32,834 nucleotides of DNA, from the NCBI GenBank assembly GCA_029936485.1, contig JAPYSM010000006.1, forward strand, positions 1 through 32,834. Direction: 5' to 3'. The notes below the pieces were generated by a model, which made no database searches, was not told the origin of the DNA, and worked only from the letters and a program-made list of their open reading frames with translations. Numbering within the stretch: the stretch's first letter is position 1; each line of letters begins with the position of its first letter. This document shows, piece after piece, positions 8,745-17,670 of the stretch. The position numbers were made by a program, and so were the translations under genes. The stretch comes from Dehalococcoidia bacterium (GTDB lineage Bacteria; Chloroflexota; Dehalococcoidia; Lucifugimonadales; Lucifugimonadaceae).

Positions 8745-8883
8745 GGACGAAATTGGTGACGCAGCGATTGCGATGAACAGATAACCGGGAAGGCGGCTCC
8801 ACAAAAAAACGGACCGTTCGTATCCGTCCCTGTAGAGGTTACGAAGCGGCCCGTTATTCAGGTACCAATATTTTCCCGGTCGC

Positions 8884-9321
8884 CTACTTCGGCGGCTGGA
8901 TAAACTCGAGCCAGTTACCCTCGGGGTCCTGGAGATAAATGATCCCTCGGGTTCCTTCCGGCGTCTCCCGGAAAATCGGATCGGTGACGAACTTGATCCC
9001 CTTCGCAGTCAGGTCATCGAAGATCGTCTGCAGGTCCTCGACATGAAAACAGATGTGCATCGCGCCGAACTGGTTCTTTCGAAGGTAGCCTTCTTCACCC
9101 GGCGGATTGTGATATTTCACCAGCTCTATACGGTGATTGTTCTCGATCCCGACGAACCGCAGGGTACGGCGCGCGCCTGGGAATCCAGTGTGGTCACCTT
9201 CCGGAGGGGCGACAGCATCGACCTCGTGCTCGACCTTGAGGCCTAGAACGGTGACGTAAAATTCGGTGATCTTTTCCAGATCCTGGACCACAATTCCGGT
9301 GTGGTCGAAATTCATGACCAT
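8884..9321 (-). CDS. VOC (glyoxalase/bleomycin resistance/dioxygenase) family protein 1
   Basis: NFDHTGIVVQDLEKITEFYVTVLGLKVEHEV, MHICFHVEDL, YLQDPEGNWLEFIQ. Confidence 0.88.
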   Translation of the reverse strand: MVMNFDHTGIVVQDLEKITEFYVTVLGLKVEHEVDAVAPPEGDHTGFPGARRTLRFVGIENNHRIELVKYHNPPGEEGYLRKNQFGAMHICFHVEDLQTIFDDLTAKGIKFVTDPIFRETPEGTRGIIYLQDPEGNWLEFIQPPK

Positions 9322-9436
9322 CGAGGGTCTCCTCTATTTTCTGTCCGATAGCGCGCTATATCTGAGCGCTCGAAGAATGCCCGCAGGCCGTGCGCCACAA
9401 TCCTAGACGAAACCACGCCGCATGCGAGCATCACCC

Positions 9437-9874
9437 TTAAGGACGCTGGGTGAACTCCAGCCAGTTACCTTCCGGGTCTTGCCCGTAGACCAGCCCAACC
9501 GTGCTGCCGTCCGGCCGAGTTCGCCACTTTGGTTCGGTCACAAACTTCACTTTGTTTTTCAGCTCTTCGTAGACCGATGCGAGGTCCTCAACGTCCCAAC
9601 AGATGTGCGTAGAACCAAACCTATGGACGGCCACGTGGCCATCGGTAGCCGGTGGGTCTATGAAGTAGATTAGCTCGATCTCGTGGTCACCAGGGATTCC
9701 TACAAAGCGCAACGTTCGATGAACGTTTGGAACGCCTGTGTGATCTCCATCGGGCTGCGGTTTGGCGTCGATCTCGTGCAGCCGCTCTAACCCAATGGTG
9801 TTGACGTAGAAATCGGTCATCATTTCGAGGTCATCGACCACGATGCCGACATGGCTCCAGTTCTTGATCTTCAA
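9437..9874 (-). CDS. VOC family protein 2, paralog of 8884..9321
   Basis: TTG start (LKIKNWSHVGIVVDDLEMMTDFYVNTIGLERLHEID), THICWDVEDL, YGQDPEGNWLEFTQ. Confidence 0.87.
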   Translation of the reverse strand: MKIKNWSHVGIVVDDLEMMTDFYVNTIGLERLHEIDAKPQPDGDHTGVPNVHRTLRFVGIPGDHEIELIYFIDPPATDGHVAVHRFGSTHICWDVEDLASVYEELKNKVKFVTEPKWRTRPDGSTVGLVYGQDPEGNWLEFTQRP

Positions 9875-10480
9875 ATTTGTTCTCCCATCCGGATACGCCT
9901 CGCACGCACACAGCGCGGGCGCCATCCTAATCCAGACGGACGAACGTCACAGCCAATTTACCGTCGCCACCAACTCGAGTGCAACATCGCTCACAGGTCC
10001 CATATGACCATCCCTCGAGGTGACACCCTCGACGGCCGCGTCGTTCAGAATCCCGTCCAACTCTGCTGATCTAGCCAGAGCGGAATCGTGACCAGATCCA
10101 ACTTCAAGGATGTGAAGCCGCGTCTGCATCAGGCCGATCGGCGCGATTAACCGGCACACCGTCACTTCCCTATCTGGCACGGTTGATTGGTATTCAGCAA
10201 GTTCGCAGTCGTTTTTATGACGCGTGCGACCAGCAACCGTTCTGGCCGCGCGCTCGATAGATCCGCCAAACAGCGGCGAGGCTCTGAAACATCAATTCAT
10301 TACCGTAATTCGGTTGGAACGGATAAATGTCGGTGAAACAGTACAGGGCGATCTTCCGCGGTCAACAAGTTCACTCGGCGAGCACCACACGTCCCTCAAG
10401 CTAATCCCCTGTTACATTTGCTTCCTCGGGTGTCGACGCATCGGCCGTCGGCCTTCAATTGCAACGGAGCATTCGTAAAA

Positions 10481-11347
10481 ATGAATATCGGCGTCGTTTT
10501 TCCTCAGACCGAAATTGGACCGGACGCCAGCGGCGTTCGCGCATACACCCAGGCCGTGGAGCAGATGGGGTACACACACGTCCTCGCCTACGATCACGTA
10601 ATCGGCGCAAATCTGGCCAACCGACCAGACTGGAAGGGCCCGTACTCTCTTGAAACAGCATTTCATGAACCATTTGTGTTGTTCGCATTTATGGCAGGGA
10701 TTACAGAGAAACTAGAGTTCGCCACTGGGATCGTGATCCTTCCACAGCGCCAAACCGTGCTCGTAGCCAAACAAGCGGCGGCTCTAGATGTGCTGTCGGA
10801 TGGTCGATTCCGCATGGGGATCGGTATCGGCTGGAACGAAGTCGAGTACGAATCGCTCGGGACGGAGTTCACCAACCGAGGTGCGCGGTCGGAAGAACAG
10901 ATCGCTCTGATGCGAGCGCTCTGGACCAAAGAGAGCGTTAACTTTGAAGGTCGCTGGCACACGGTCCCGGACGCCGGAATAAACCCATTGCCTATCCAGC
11001 AGCCGATTCCGATATGGCTGGGTGGCGGGGCCGATATTGTGGTCAAACGGATCGCCCGAATAGCTGACGGCTGGATGCCGATGTGGCAGCCAGATGAAGC
11101 TGGATTGAAAGAGCTAGACAAGCTGTATACCTACGCTAAAGAAGCGGGTAGAGAAGGTTCGGATATCGGGATCAATGGGCGTGTTACGGCCGATCTTGCG
11201 AGTGAGGACTCATGGCCCGACGCCGTGAAATCATGGAGCGGAATTAATGCCGACTACCTAGACATCAACACTATGGGACAGGGCCTCTCCGGCGCGGACG
11301 CACACATCGAGCGACTCGAGAAGTTCAAACACGCGGCGGGACTTTAG
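10481..11347 (+). CDS. LLM-class flavin-dependent oxidoreductase (luciferase-like, F420/FMN)
   Basis: MNIGVVFPQTEIGPDASGVRAYTQAVEQMGYTHVLAYDHV, GIGIGWNEVEYESLG, PIPIWLGGGADIVVKRIARIADGWMP; start refined to 10481. Confidence 0.9.
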   Translation: MNIGVVFPQTEIGPDASGVRAYTQAVEQMGYTHVLAYDHVIGANLANRPDWKGPYSLETAFHEPFVLFAFMAGITEKLEFATGIVILPQRQTVLVAKQAAALDVLSDGRFRMGIGIGWNEVEYESLGTEFTNRGARSEEQIALMRALWTKESVNFEGRWHTVPDAGINPLPIQQPIPIWLGGGADIVVKRIARIADGWMPMWQPDEAGLKELDKLYTYAKEAGREGSDIGINGRVTADLASEDSWPDAVKSWSGINADYLDINTMGQGLSGADAHIERLEKFKHAAGL

Positions 11348-11513
11348 GGGAGACTATGCCCCCGTCGGGATGTGGGAGTCAGGTCACGGCACATTCAAAC
11401 GTATTAGCACGACAGAGTTCCCCCTCATCCTGCACCTTTTCCCGCCTCAATGGTGTATTCAGCAACTCGCTCACGTAACGATATTTCGCAATCACTCCAA
11501 GGATCTACCCACC

Positions 11514-12326
11514 ATGACTGAATACAGCAATCAGACACCGCGTGAGTTCGATCTAACGGGTCGTGCCGTGATCGTCGCTGGAGCCGGACGCGGTATTGGC
11601 AAGGGCATTGCTCGCGTACTGGCGGAGTCAGGCCTGAATGTACTCGCTACCGCCCTGACAGAGACGTACATGTCCCAGGTAGCCGCCGAACTTGCAGACG
11701 CCGGGCACCCGATCGAGTTCATGACCGCTGACGCCACGTGTGGCGAAGACATGGCCGAGGTTGTGGAACAAGCCTTGTCCCGCTTTGGCCGATTGGACGG
11801 ACTGGTCAACTGCGTCGGCGATGCCATCTCTAAGCCGATCGTTCCATTGCCCGATGGCGATAGCGGGGTCGGGCCGCTCAGCGACGAGGAGTGGCGCTTC
11901 ATCCTTGATGTGAACCTGACAGAAGCGTTTGTAGGATGTCGTGCCGCAGGCGACCACTTTCTCAAGCAGCGTTCTGGACGCGTTGTCAACATTGCTGGAT
12001 ACGCGGCGGCGCGCGGCGGAGCGAACTCAGTCGCATACGCGGCCGCCAAAGCTGGGCTGACACGTATGACCCAGGCACTTGCGCTTGAGTGGGCGCCATA
12101 CGACGTAAACGTGAACGCCATAGCTCCCGGCGTGTTCCCGGACGCAGTCACTTCGCCCGAGGCTGTGGAACGCGCCGCAGAACGAGCGGCCTCCGGGAAG
12201 ATCCCACTCCGCCGCCCGGGCCGGTTGCGAGAGGTCGGTCTGCTGACACACTTCATGCTCTCCGACGCCGCCGATTACATGACAGGTGAGACGGTCTATC
12301 TCGATGGTGGGGCGGTGTTTGGATGA
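11514..12326 (+). CDS. Short-chain dehydrogenase/reductase (SDR)
   Basis: VAGAGRGIGKGIA, NCVGDA, YAAAKAGL (YxxxK), MTGETVYLDGGAVFG; start refined to 11514. Confidence 0.92.
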   Translation: MTEYSNQTPREFDLTGRAVIVAGAGRGIGKGIARVLAESGLNVLATALTETYMSQVAAELADAGHPIEFMTADATCGEDMAEVVEQALSRFGRLDGLVNCVGDAISKPIVPLPDGDSGVGPLSDEEWRFILDVNLTEAFVGCRAAGDHFLKQRSGRVVNIAGYAAARGGANSVAYAAAKAGLTRMTQALALEWAPYDVNVNAIAPGVFPDAVTSPEAVERAAERAASGKIPLRRPGRLREVGLLTHFMLSDAADYMTGETVYLDGGAVFG

Positions 12327-12811
12327 GTGCTCCTGAGCCGATCCATATCGACCGCGCCATCTTGATACTCGCCTACGCCGAGGCACGGTCCGCCTACCCC
12401 GCAGAATGCTGTGGTTGGTTGGCGGGGCCTCCGGAGGGCCCGGTCACGACCGTACGCACGTGCGCGAATCAGCAGGCCTCCGGCAATCACCCAACGGCAG
12501 CGGGCCGGCCGGCCGAGACCGCGTATGTGATCGAGGGCGAAGACCTGATGGCGCTCAACCGTGATCTTGACGGAGACATGCCCCCACTCGTGATCTATCA
12601 CTCACACCCTAACGGCCGCGCATACTTGTCCGACACGGACCGAACCGTAGCCACCAATCCGCCCGAATGGGGCGGCGGACCGGCGTATCCAGTACAACAA
12701 CTCGTCATAGGTGTCGACCGCGAGCGCGTCGTGGAGTCGTCACTGTTCGCGTGGTCAGACGAAGAGGACGGCTATGTAGAGATAGCGCGATACGAGGGTG
12801 CCGAGGTGTAG
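12323..12811 (+). CDS. JAMM/MPN (Mov34/PAD-1) metallopeptidase family protein
   Basis: AECCGWLAG plus exact JAMM motif H-S-H-PNGRAYL-S-DT-D; overlaps the SDR stop by ATGA. Confidence 0.85.
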   Translation: MSAPEPIHIDRAILILAYAEARSAYPAECCGWLAGPPEGPVTTVRTCANQQASGNHPTAAGRPAETAYVIEGEDLMALNRDLDGDMPPLVIYHSHPNGRAYLSDTDRTVATNPPEWGGGPAYPVQQLVIGVDRERVVESSLFAWSDEEDGYVEIARYEGAEV

Positions 12812-12815
12812 GCTT

Positions 12816-12850
12816 GCCCTTCCTAATGTAGGAGGAGGGTCAGGGGGTGG
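12816..12850. repeat. Short palindromic repeat copy, reverse orientation (CCCTTCCTAATGTAGGAGGAGGGTCAGGGGGTGG)
   Basis: Reverse complement resembles CCnCCCCTGACCCTCCTCC...GGAAGGG. Confidence 0.45.
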
Positions 12851-13098
12851 TTACTACGGACGGAGGCAGGGATCATACCCGGCCCACATTGTTGAGTTGA
12901 ACTTCCGAGCATGACACGCGGGTCGCGCATTGAGAGATCGGGCGGAGCGATTCCCGTGAGATTCCTGAACCAAGTTCAGGACATGCTCTTCCCGATAATC
13001 GGAAGAGTAAATTGGTTCCGAATACAAGTCGATCGTTCAGTGGGGAATTGACTAATCCGCGTCAATCAAGTCAGCCAATCCAGAAGTCAGTACCTGAA

Positions 13099-13596
13099 AT
13101 GATTCCTCCGTCAGACATGCCCCAACTACTCTCGTACGAAGACCGGTGGCAGCCCGGGATCGCCGCCGTGATCAAGGCGGTGTACGACGAGTATCGGCTG
13201 ACATGGGACCCGGACGATTATCATCGTGACCTGTATACCGTCCAAGAAACCTACATCGACACCGGTGGGTTTTTCTCGGTGCTTGTACTGGCTGATCACG
13301 TTATCGGTACTGTCTGCGCACTGGACCGCGGTGCCGAAGCGGAGATCGAACGGCTGTACCTGCACAGAGATCACCGCGGACGCGGATATGGCCGCCTCAT
13401 GACGGAGCATTTCCTAAACTGGGCGAGGGTCACCGGACATCCGAAGGCTATCGCATGGTCCGACAAGCGGTTCAACGACGCTCACGAGATGTATAAAAAG
13501 ATGGGCTTTACCGTGGTGGGCGACCGGGTGTTGGACGATCCCGATAACAGCCCTGAATGGGGTTTTGAACTTGACTTATCAAAAGGCACGCCGTGA
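13099..13596 (+). CDS. GNAT-family N-acetyltransferase
   Basis: AEIERLYLHRDHRGRGYGRLMTEHFLNWA acetyl-CoA binding motif, MYKKMGF; start uncertain. Confidence 0.85.
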   Translation: MIPPSDMPQLLSYEDRWQPGIAAVIKAVYDEYRLTWDPDDYHRDLYTVQETYIDTGGFFSVLVLADHVIGTVCALDRGAEAEIERLYLHRDHRGRGYGRLMTEHFLNWARVTGHPKAIAWSDKRFNDAHEMYKKMGFTVVGDRVLDDPDNSPEWGFELDLSKGTP

Positions 13597-14411
13597 GTCT
13601 TAGGAGCTCCGACGAGACCGGCAGGCACGATAAGGAAACCCGGCGCTTCCGGTTACGTGATGCCGATCGAGAGGCCGCTTTTTTTCTGCCTTTCCTTAAG
13701 CCAAGAATGACCCTCCTAGACGCGGGCTGCGGTCCGGGATCCATTACCTGTGGCCTGGCCATGCACGTAGCCCCGGGTGAGGTCGTCGGCATAGACCTGG
13801 ATTCGACTAGGATCGAAACAGCGTCCAGGGACGGGCATCATGCGGGGATAGAAAACATCTCATACCAAGTCGATGATGTGACGAATCTTACGTTTGAAGA
13901 CGGTCATTTTGACGCGGTGTTCGCAAACGGCCTGATAGAGCACCTGACAGACCCGGGCGTCGGTCTTCAAGAACTGCTTCGAGTTTTGAAGCCCGGTGGC
14001 GTCATCGGCGTTCGAAGCCCTGACTGGGGCGTTGCTCTCTTGCATCCGGATACCGGGGCGTTGCGGGACTCAATCGAGTTAAGGAACCGCTGGCAACGGC
14101 ACCGAGGCGGACATCCAAACGTCGGCCGACGCCTACGTGAGCTTTTACTATCGGCCGGATTTCTTGATGTAAACGCCGACGCCATGGCCGAGTCGCACGG
14201 GACGGATAGCGGAACCGCCGAGGGCGTCGGCTACATGTACTCAATCCTAAGTAATCCGGAGCTTGTTGCGACGGTCCGAGACCAGGGCTGGGCGAGTGCG
14301 GACGAGATAGAGCGCATGCGCCAGGCGTGGACTGCCTGGGCGGCAACTCCCGGGGCGTTCGCATCATTCTTCTGGTGCCACGCCACGGGCATAGCACCAG
14401 TTACAGGGTAA
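13593..14411 (+). CDS. Class I SAM-dependent methyltransferase
   Basis: LLDAGCGPGSIT, VVGIDLDSTRIETA, FDAVFANGLIEHLTDP, LKPGGVIGVRSPDWG; GTG start overlapping the upstream stop (GTGA). Confidence 0.9.
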   Translation: MSLRSSDETGRHDKETRRFRLRDADREAAFFLPFLKPRMTLLDAGCGPGSITCGLAMHVAPGEVVGIDLDSTRIETASRDGHHAGIENISYQVDDVTNLTFEDGHFDAVFANGLIEHLTDPGVGLQELLRVLKPGGVIGVRSPDWGVALLHPDTGALRDSIELRNRWQRHRGGHPNVGRRLRELLLSAGFLDVNADAMAESHGTDSGTAEGVGYMYSILSNPELVATVRDQGWASADEIERMRQAWTAWAATPGAFASFFWCHATGIAPVTG

Positions 14412-14538
14412 GGACCGTATCCGCGACATACCCCTCCAATCGGCAAATCGACACCGCACTGGCGCAACGGTTCGGGGCAGGTCAAACTTGGCTCACAACT
14501 CATAAGCGAACGGAATCCTGACGATAGCTTCCCCACCA

Positions 14539-15330
14539 CTGATCCTTCTCCCGCCCTCGGAAGGCAAAGCCTCCGGCGGTGAAGGCGCGCCTCTTGATCT
14601 CGATTCGCTGTCGTTCGAGGAACTCAACCCGACACGTGCCCTGTTCACTAAGGCCATCGTGAAATTGAGTGAGAGACCCAGATCGTCACGGGCACTTCTT
14701 GGCGTCAAAGGTCCGGCGCTCGAAAAAGCGATGGCGGAAAACGCCGAACTGGATACGGCTCCGACACTCCCGGCTATCGAGCGTTACACAGGTGTGATGT
14801 ACGACGCGATCGACCACCAATCGCTTGATTGCGACGCCAAAGAAGTGTTTGGGAACTCTGTGATCATCATGTCAGGCGTGTTTGGCATAGTCCGGCCCTT
14901 CGATATGATCCCGGCATACAAGTTGAAGATGGGCGGCAAGCTACTACGCGGCAAGACCTGCGCCGCAGTCTGGAAACGTGCGATCACCGAATCCTTGGCG
15001 GAGTCAGCTGGAGATAGCGTTATCTGGGACTTGCTGCCGATCGAACACAGTGCCGCATGGGATTCTTCGAAGGTCCGGTACCAGACCCGATTCACGGTCA
15101 AGTTTCTTGAGCGGAACGCCGTCGGTGAATTGAAGACCGTTAACCACCGGTCCAAGTTGCTGAAAGGGGCACTGATACGTCACCTGGTCACCAACACGGA
15201 GGCAGCAGGCTCGACCGATTCTGCCCTAGATTTGCTTGCCGGTTTTTCACACCCAGAAGGACACGTGTTCAATCCAGAATTGACTTCTGAGAGCGACCGT
15301 GTGACCGAGATCGTGTTCGTTAAACGTTAG
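14539..15330 (+). CDS. yaaA: YaaA/UPF0246 peroxide-stress family protein, probable CTG start
   Basis: ILLPPSEGKASGGEG lies upstream and in frame with the called ORF 14659..15330; YTGVMYDAIDHQSL, SGVFGIVRPFDMIPAYKLKMG. Confidence 0.8.
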   Translation: MILLPPSEGKASGGEGAPLDLDSLSFEELNPTRALFTKAIVKLSERPRSSRALLGVKGPALEKAMAENAELDTAPTLPAIERYTGVMYDAIDHQSLDCDAKEVFGNSVIIMSGVFGIVRPFDMIPAYKLKMGGKLLRGKTCAAVWKRAITESLAESAGDSVIWDLLPIEHSAAWDSSKVRYQTRFTVKFLERNAVGELKTVNHRSKLLKGALIRHLVTNTEAAGSTDSALDLLAGFSHPEGHVFNPELTSESDRVTEIVFVKR

Positions 15331-15584
15331 GTGAATGAGCTCAGCACGGGTCCTCTCGCAACATCACTCTAGGCGCGGCTCTCGGCTTGTGGACGTAATC
15401 GAAAGTTAGCCGGGAGATCTCTGCTGGCTGGCGGCGTTTGTTGGTGTGTGATCCTGGTCGCCACAGTGGTGATCTCCAAGGCGTGCATGATCTGTACAGG
15501 CCGAAAGTGACTACTTGACGAATCCCAACCCTGTATCAACCGTGTCGGTGGGTATCGCTCCGCCGGTAGCGCATTAAATTCCTG

Positions 15585-15623
15585 AATCAGGGGCCGACCT
15601 TGGATTGAGGTCTGTCCCTGATT
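15585..15623. repeat. Long imperfect hairpin AATCAGGGGCCGACCT-TGGATTG-AGGTCTGTCCCTGATT
   Basis: 16-position arms with a single mismatch and one G-U pair, in the 360-bp intergenic region upstream of the AKR gene. Confidence 0.6.
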
Positions 15624-15690
15624 TGTCCGCCATTTGGTGATCGATCTAGGCTAGCCTCTCCGATACGAAAAACCGGCACTGGAGGCGTTA

Positions 15691-16599
15691 TTGGACACCC
15701 GACCGCTCGGAACGGACGGACCTCAGGTCTCTGCCGTCTGCCTCGGCGCATGGCCGCTTGGCGGTGGCATGGGCGTCATTCCTGACGAACAGGCGATCGC
15801 TGCGATCCACGCGGCTCTCGATGTTGGGATGACATTCATCGACACCGCAGAGGGGTACCGGACGAGTGAATCCGTACTCGGCAGGGCGCTGCAAGGACGT
15901 CGCCATGAAGCATTTCTGGCTACCAAGTTGTCGGGAAACCACTCACCTGAACACATTAATCGGGCAATCGAGAACAGCTTGACCTCGCTTGGCACCGACT
16001 ACGTAGACCTTTACCAACTCCATTCTCCTGACCCCCGGTGGCCAATCCGGGACACGATGGATGAACTTTTAAAACTCCAAGAGCAAGGCAAAATCAGGTA
16101 CATCGGAGTCTCCAACTTTTCAGGTGACCAACACCATGAAGCTGCAGCACACGGACCTATCAACAGTTCCCAACCCCGTTACAACATGCTGTTCAGAGGC
16201 GCTGAGGATTCAGTTCTACCTGCGTGTATTGAACTCGGCATCGGTGTGATGGCGCACTCCCCGCTCGCCAAAGGAATCCTTACCGGCAAGTACAAGCCGG
16301 GCCACCAGTTTCCGGTCGACGACGAACGAAGTGACCATTTCGTTTTCCGTGAGGGACGCGCTGATCGCGCGTGGGAGGTCGTTCCAGCGCTCCAAACCTG
16401 GGCCGCCGATCACGGCCATGATCTAGTTCAACTAGCGATCTCTTGGACCCTTGCCCATCCGTCCATGGCGTCGTGCATTGCGGGAGCGAAGACAGTGGAA
16501 CAGGTGCTGCACAACGCGAGCGCGGCAGACTGGCAACTCAGCGAGTTAGAGATGTTGGAATTGGACAATATCCTCGCCCCGGTAAACTTGGGAGCCTGA
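15691..16599 (+). CDS. Aldo/keto reductase
   Basis: FIDTAEGYRTSESVLGRAL, DYVDLYQLHSPDP, IRYIGVSNFS, GVMAHSPLAKGILTGKY; TTG start. Confidence 0.92.
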   Translation: MDTRPLGTDGPQVSAVCLGAWPLGGGMGVIPDEQAIAAIHAALDVGMTFIDTAEGYRTSESVLGRALQGRRHEAFLATKLSGNHSPEHINRAIENSLTSLGTDYVDLYQLHSPDPRWPIRDTMDELLKLQEQGKIRYIGVSNFSGDQHHEAAAHGPINSSQPRYNMLFRGAEDSVLPACIELGIGVMAHSPLAKGILTGKYKPGHQFPVDDERSDHFVFREGRADRAWEVVPALQTWAADHGHDLVQLAISWTLAHPSMASCIAGAKTVEQVLHNASAADWQLSELEMLELDNILAPVNLGA

Positions 16600-16622
16600 G
16601 CGAGACGGCGATTATGGTAACT

Positions 16623-17138
16623 CTATCGGGGAAACCAGCGTCGTCCTTCGATTAGCCCTCGGATATAGCCGATCTGTCCGATGTGTTGCAGGTTTCCGGT
16701 CGCCATACCGATCATCTCTTCGGCGAGCGTGTTGCCGGAATCATCGAGCACACGATCATGGTTATCCGCCTCAGGCGTAGCCAGGAACTTCAAAGTCCGC
16801 TGGAACACGGCATCATAATAGCCAAGGATCACGTCTGATCCGGACGGACGGACCGCGTCAACCTGATCCGAAGTGTGCCCCACACCGTAATCTTTTGGAT
16901 TCGCAGGAAGCCCGTACTTTTCGTACCAACGTCCCTCTATCCAGGTCTGCTCGCCCCGGTCCATATCTGATACGCGGCGGTCCAGTCCTCGGGTTAGATG
17001 CCAGCCAACCCAGGCAATCGAGTTCGCCTCAACGGCCGGGCGATACCAGAGTTGTTCCGGGGTTAAATCTGCAAACGCCAGGGCCATAAAATCGTGGACG
17101 CGTTCAAGTGCGTTTTCGGTGTATTCGTTGATCTTCAT
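16623..17138 (-). CDS. DinB-like (DUF664-type) family protein
   Basis: ALAFADLTPEQLWYRPAVEANSIAWVGWHLTRGLDRRV and GNLQHIGQIGYIRGL resemble DinB helices with metal-binding His. Confidence 0.7.
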   Translation of the reverse strand: MKINEYTENALERVHDFMALAFADLTPEQLWYRPAVEANSIAWVGWHLTRGLDRRVSDMDRGEQTWIEGRWYEKYGLPANPKDYGVGHTSDQVDAVRPSGSDVILGYYDAVFQRTLKFLATPEADNHDRVLDDSGNTLAEEMIGMATGNLQHIGQIGYIRGLIEGRRWFPR

Positions 17139-17159
17139 TAGATCGCCCTTTGACCAGAA

Positions 17160-17396
17160 TCAGCCCTGTAGAACAACGCAGGTCATGGTGCGCGTCACTC
17201 CCGACACGTTGTGGACCTGAGTCTGGTAGCTGGCCAGATTGGCCAGTTCATCGACCTGAACCGTACAGATGACGTCATGCGGGCCGGTGACGGCGTCCAC
17301 CCTTTTCGTTCCATCGATCGCGCTTAATGCATCGATGAGGGCCGACACATCGCTACCGGGTGCTGTGTCGACCAGTTGATATGCACGAACCGTCAT
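17160..17396 (-). CDS. Stand-alone Lrp/AsnC ligand-binding (RAM) domain protein
   Basis: 78 aa; AYQLVDTAPGSDVSALIDALSAIDGTKRVDAVTGPHDVICTVQVDE, no HTH. Confidence 0.8.
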   Translation of the reverse strand: MTVRAYQLVDTAPGSDVSALIDALSAIDGTKRVDAVTGPHDVICTVQVDELANLASYQTQVHNVSGVTRTMTCVVLQG

Positions 17397-17474
17397 TAAA
17401 CTCCCCGCCTACGCCCGAAAACCGTGGCATATTCCGGCGTCAGACGAATTGCGCCAGACCTGCTTCCTATTAGG

Positions 17475-17521
17475 AGAGTGTAACCGGGTGATCCCTAAAT
17501 GGTCTCTGCCGGTTACACTCT
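17475..17521. repeat. Perfect 13-bp inverted repeat AGAGTGTAACCGG-(21 nt)-CCGGTTACACTCT
   Basis: Arms 17475-17487 and 17509-17521 are exact reverse complements, located in a divergent intergenic region. Confidence 0.85.
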
Positions 17522-17670
17522 GCCGATCCCCAACAGGGCAAGCCCCATCCATCGCAAATGATCCGATTTCCGATCGCCACGTCATGTCGGCCACGGCAAG
17601 TGTGCAACCGCCTGTTATTACGACGACACCCATATACCCAGCGATAAATAAATATTGAGGGAGAAATTAA

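Noticed and set aside
9947-10180. 77-aa minus-strand ORF upstream of the VOC gene
   Set aside because: No recognisable family and no clear start signal; left unannotated
11531-12256. 241-aa minus-strand ORF antisense to the SDR
   Set aside because: Low-complexity Ser/Ala/Pro-rich composition typical of antisense frames; the plus-strand SDR has clear motifs over the same interval
12961-13006. Adjacent hairpins TCCTGAAC-CAA-GTTCAGGA and CTCTTCC...GGAAGAG
   Set aside because: Short common palindromes upstream of the GNAT gene; too weak alone to claim a regulatory element
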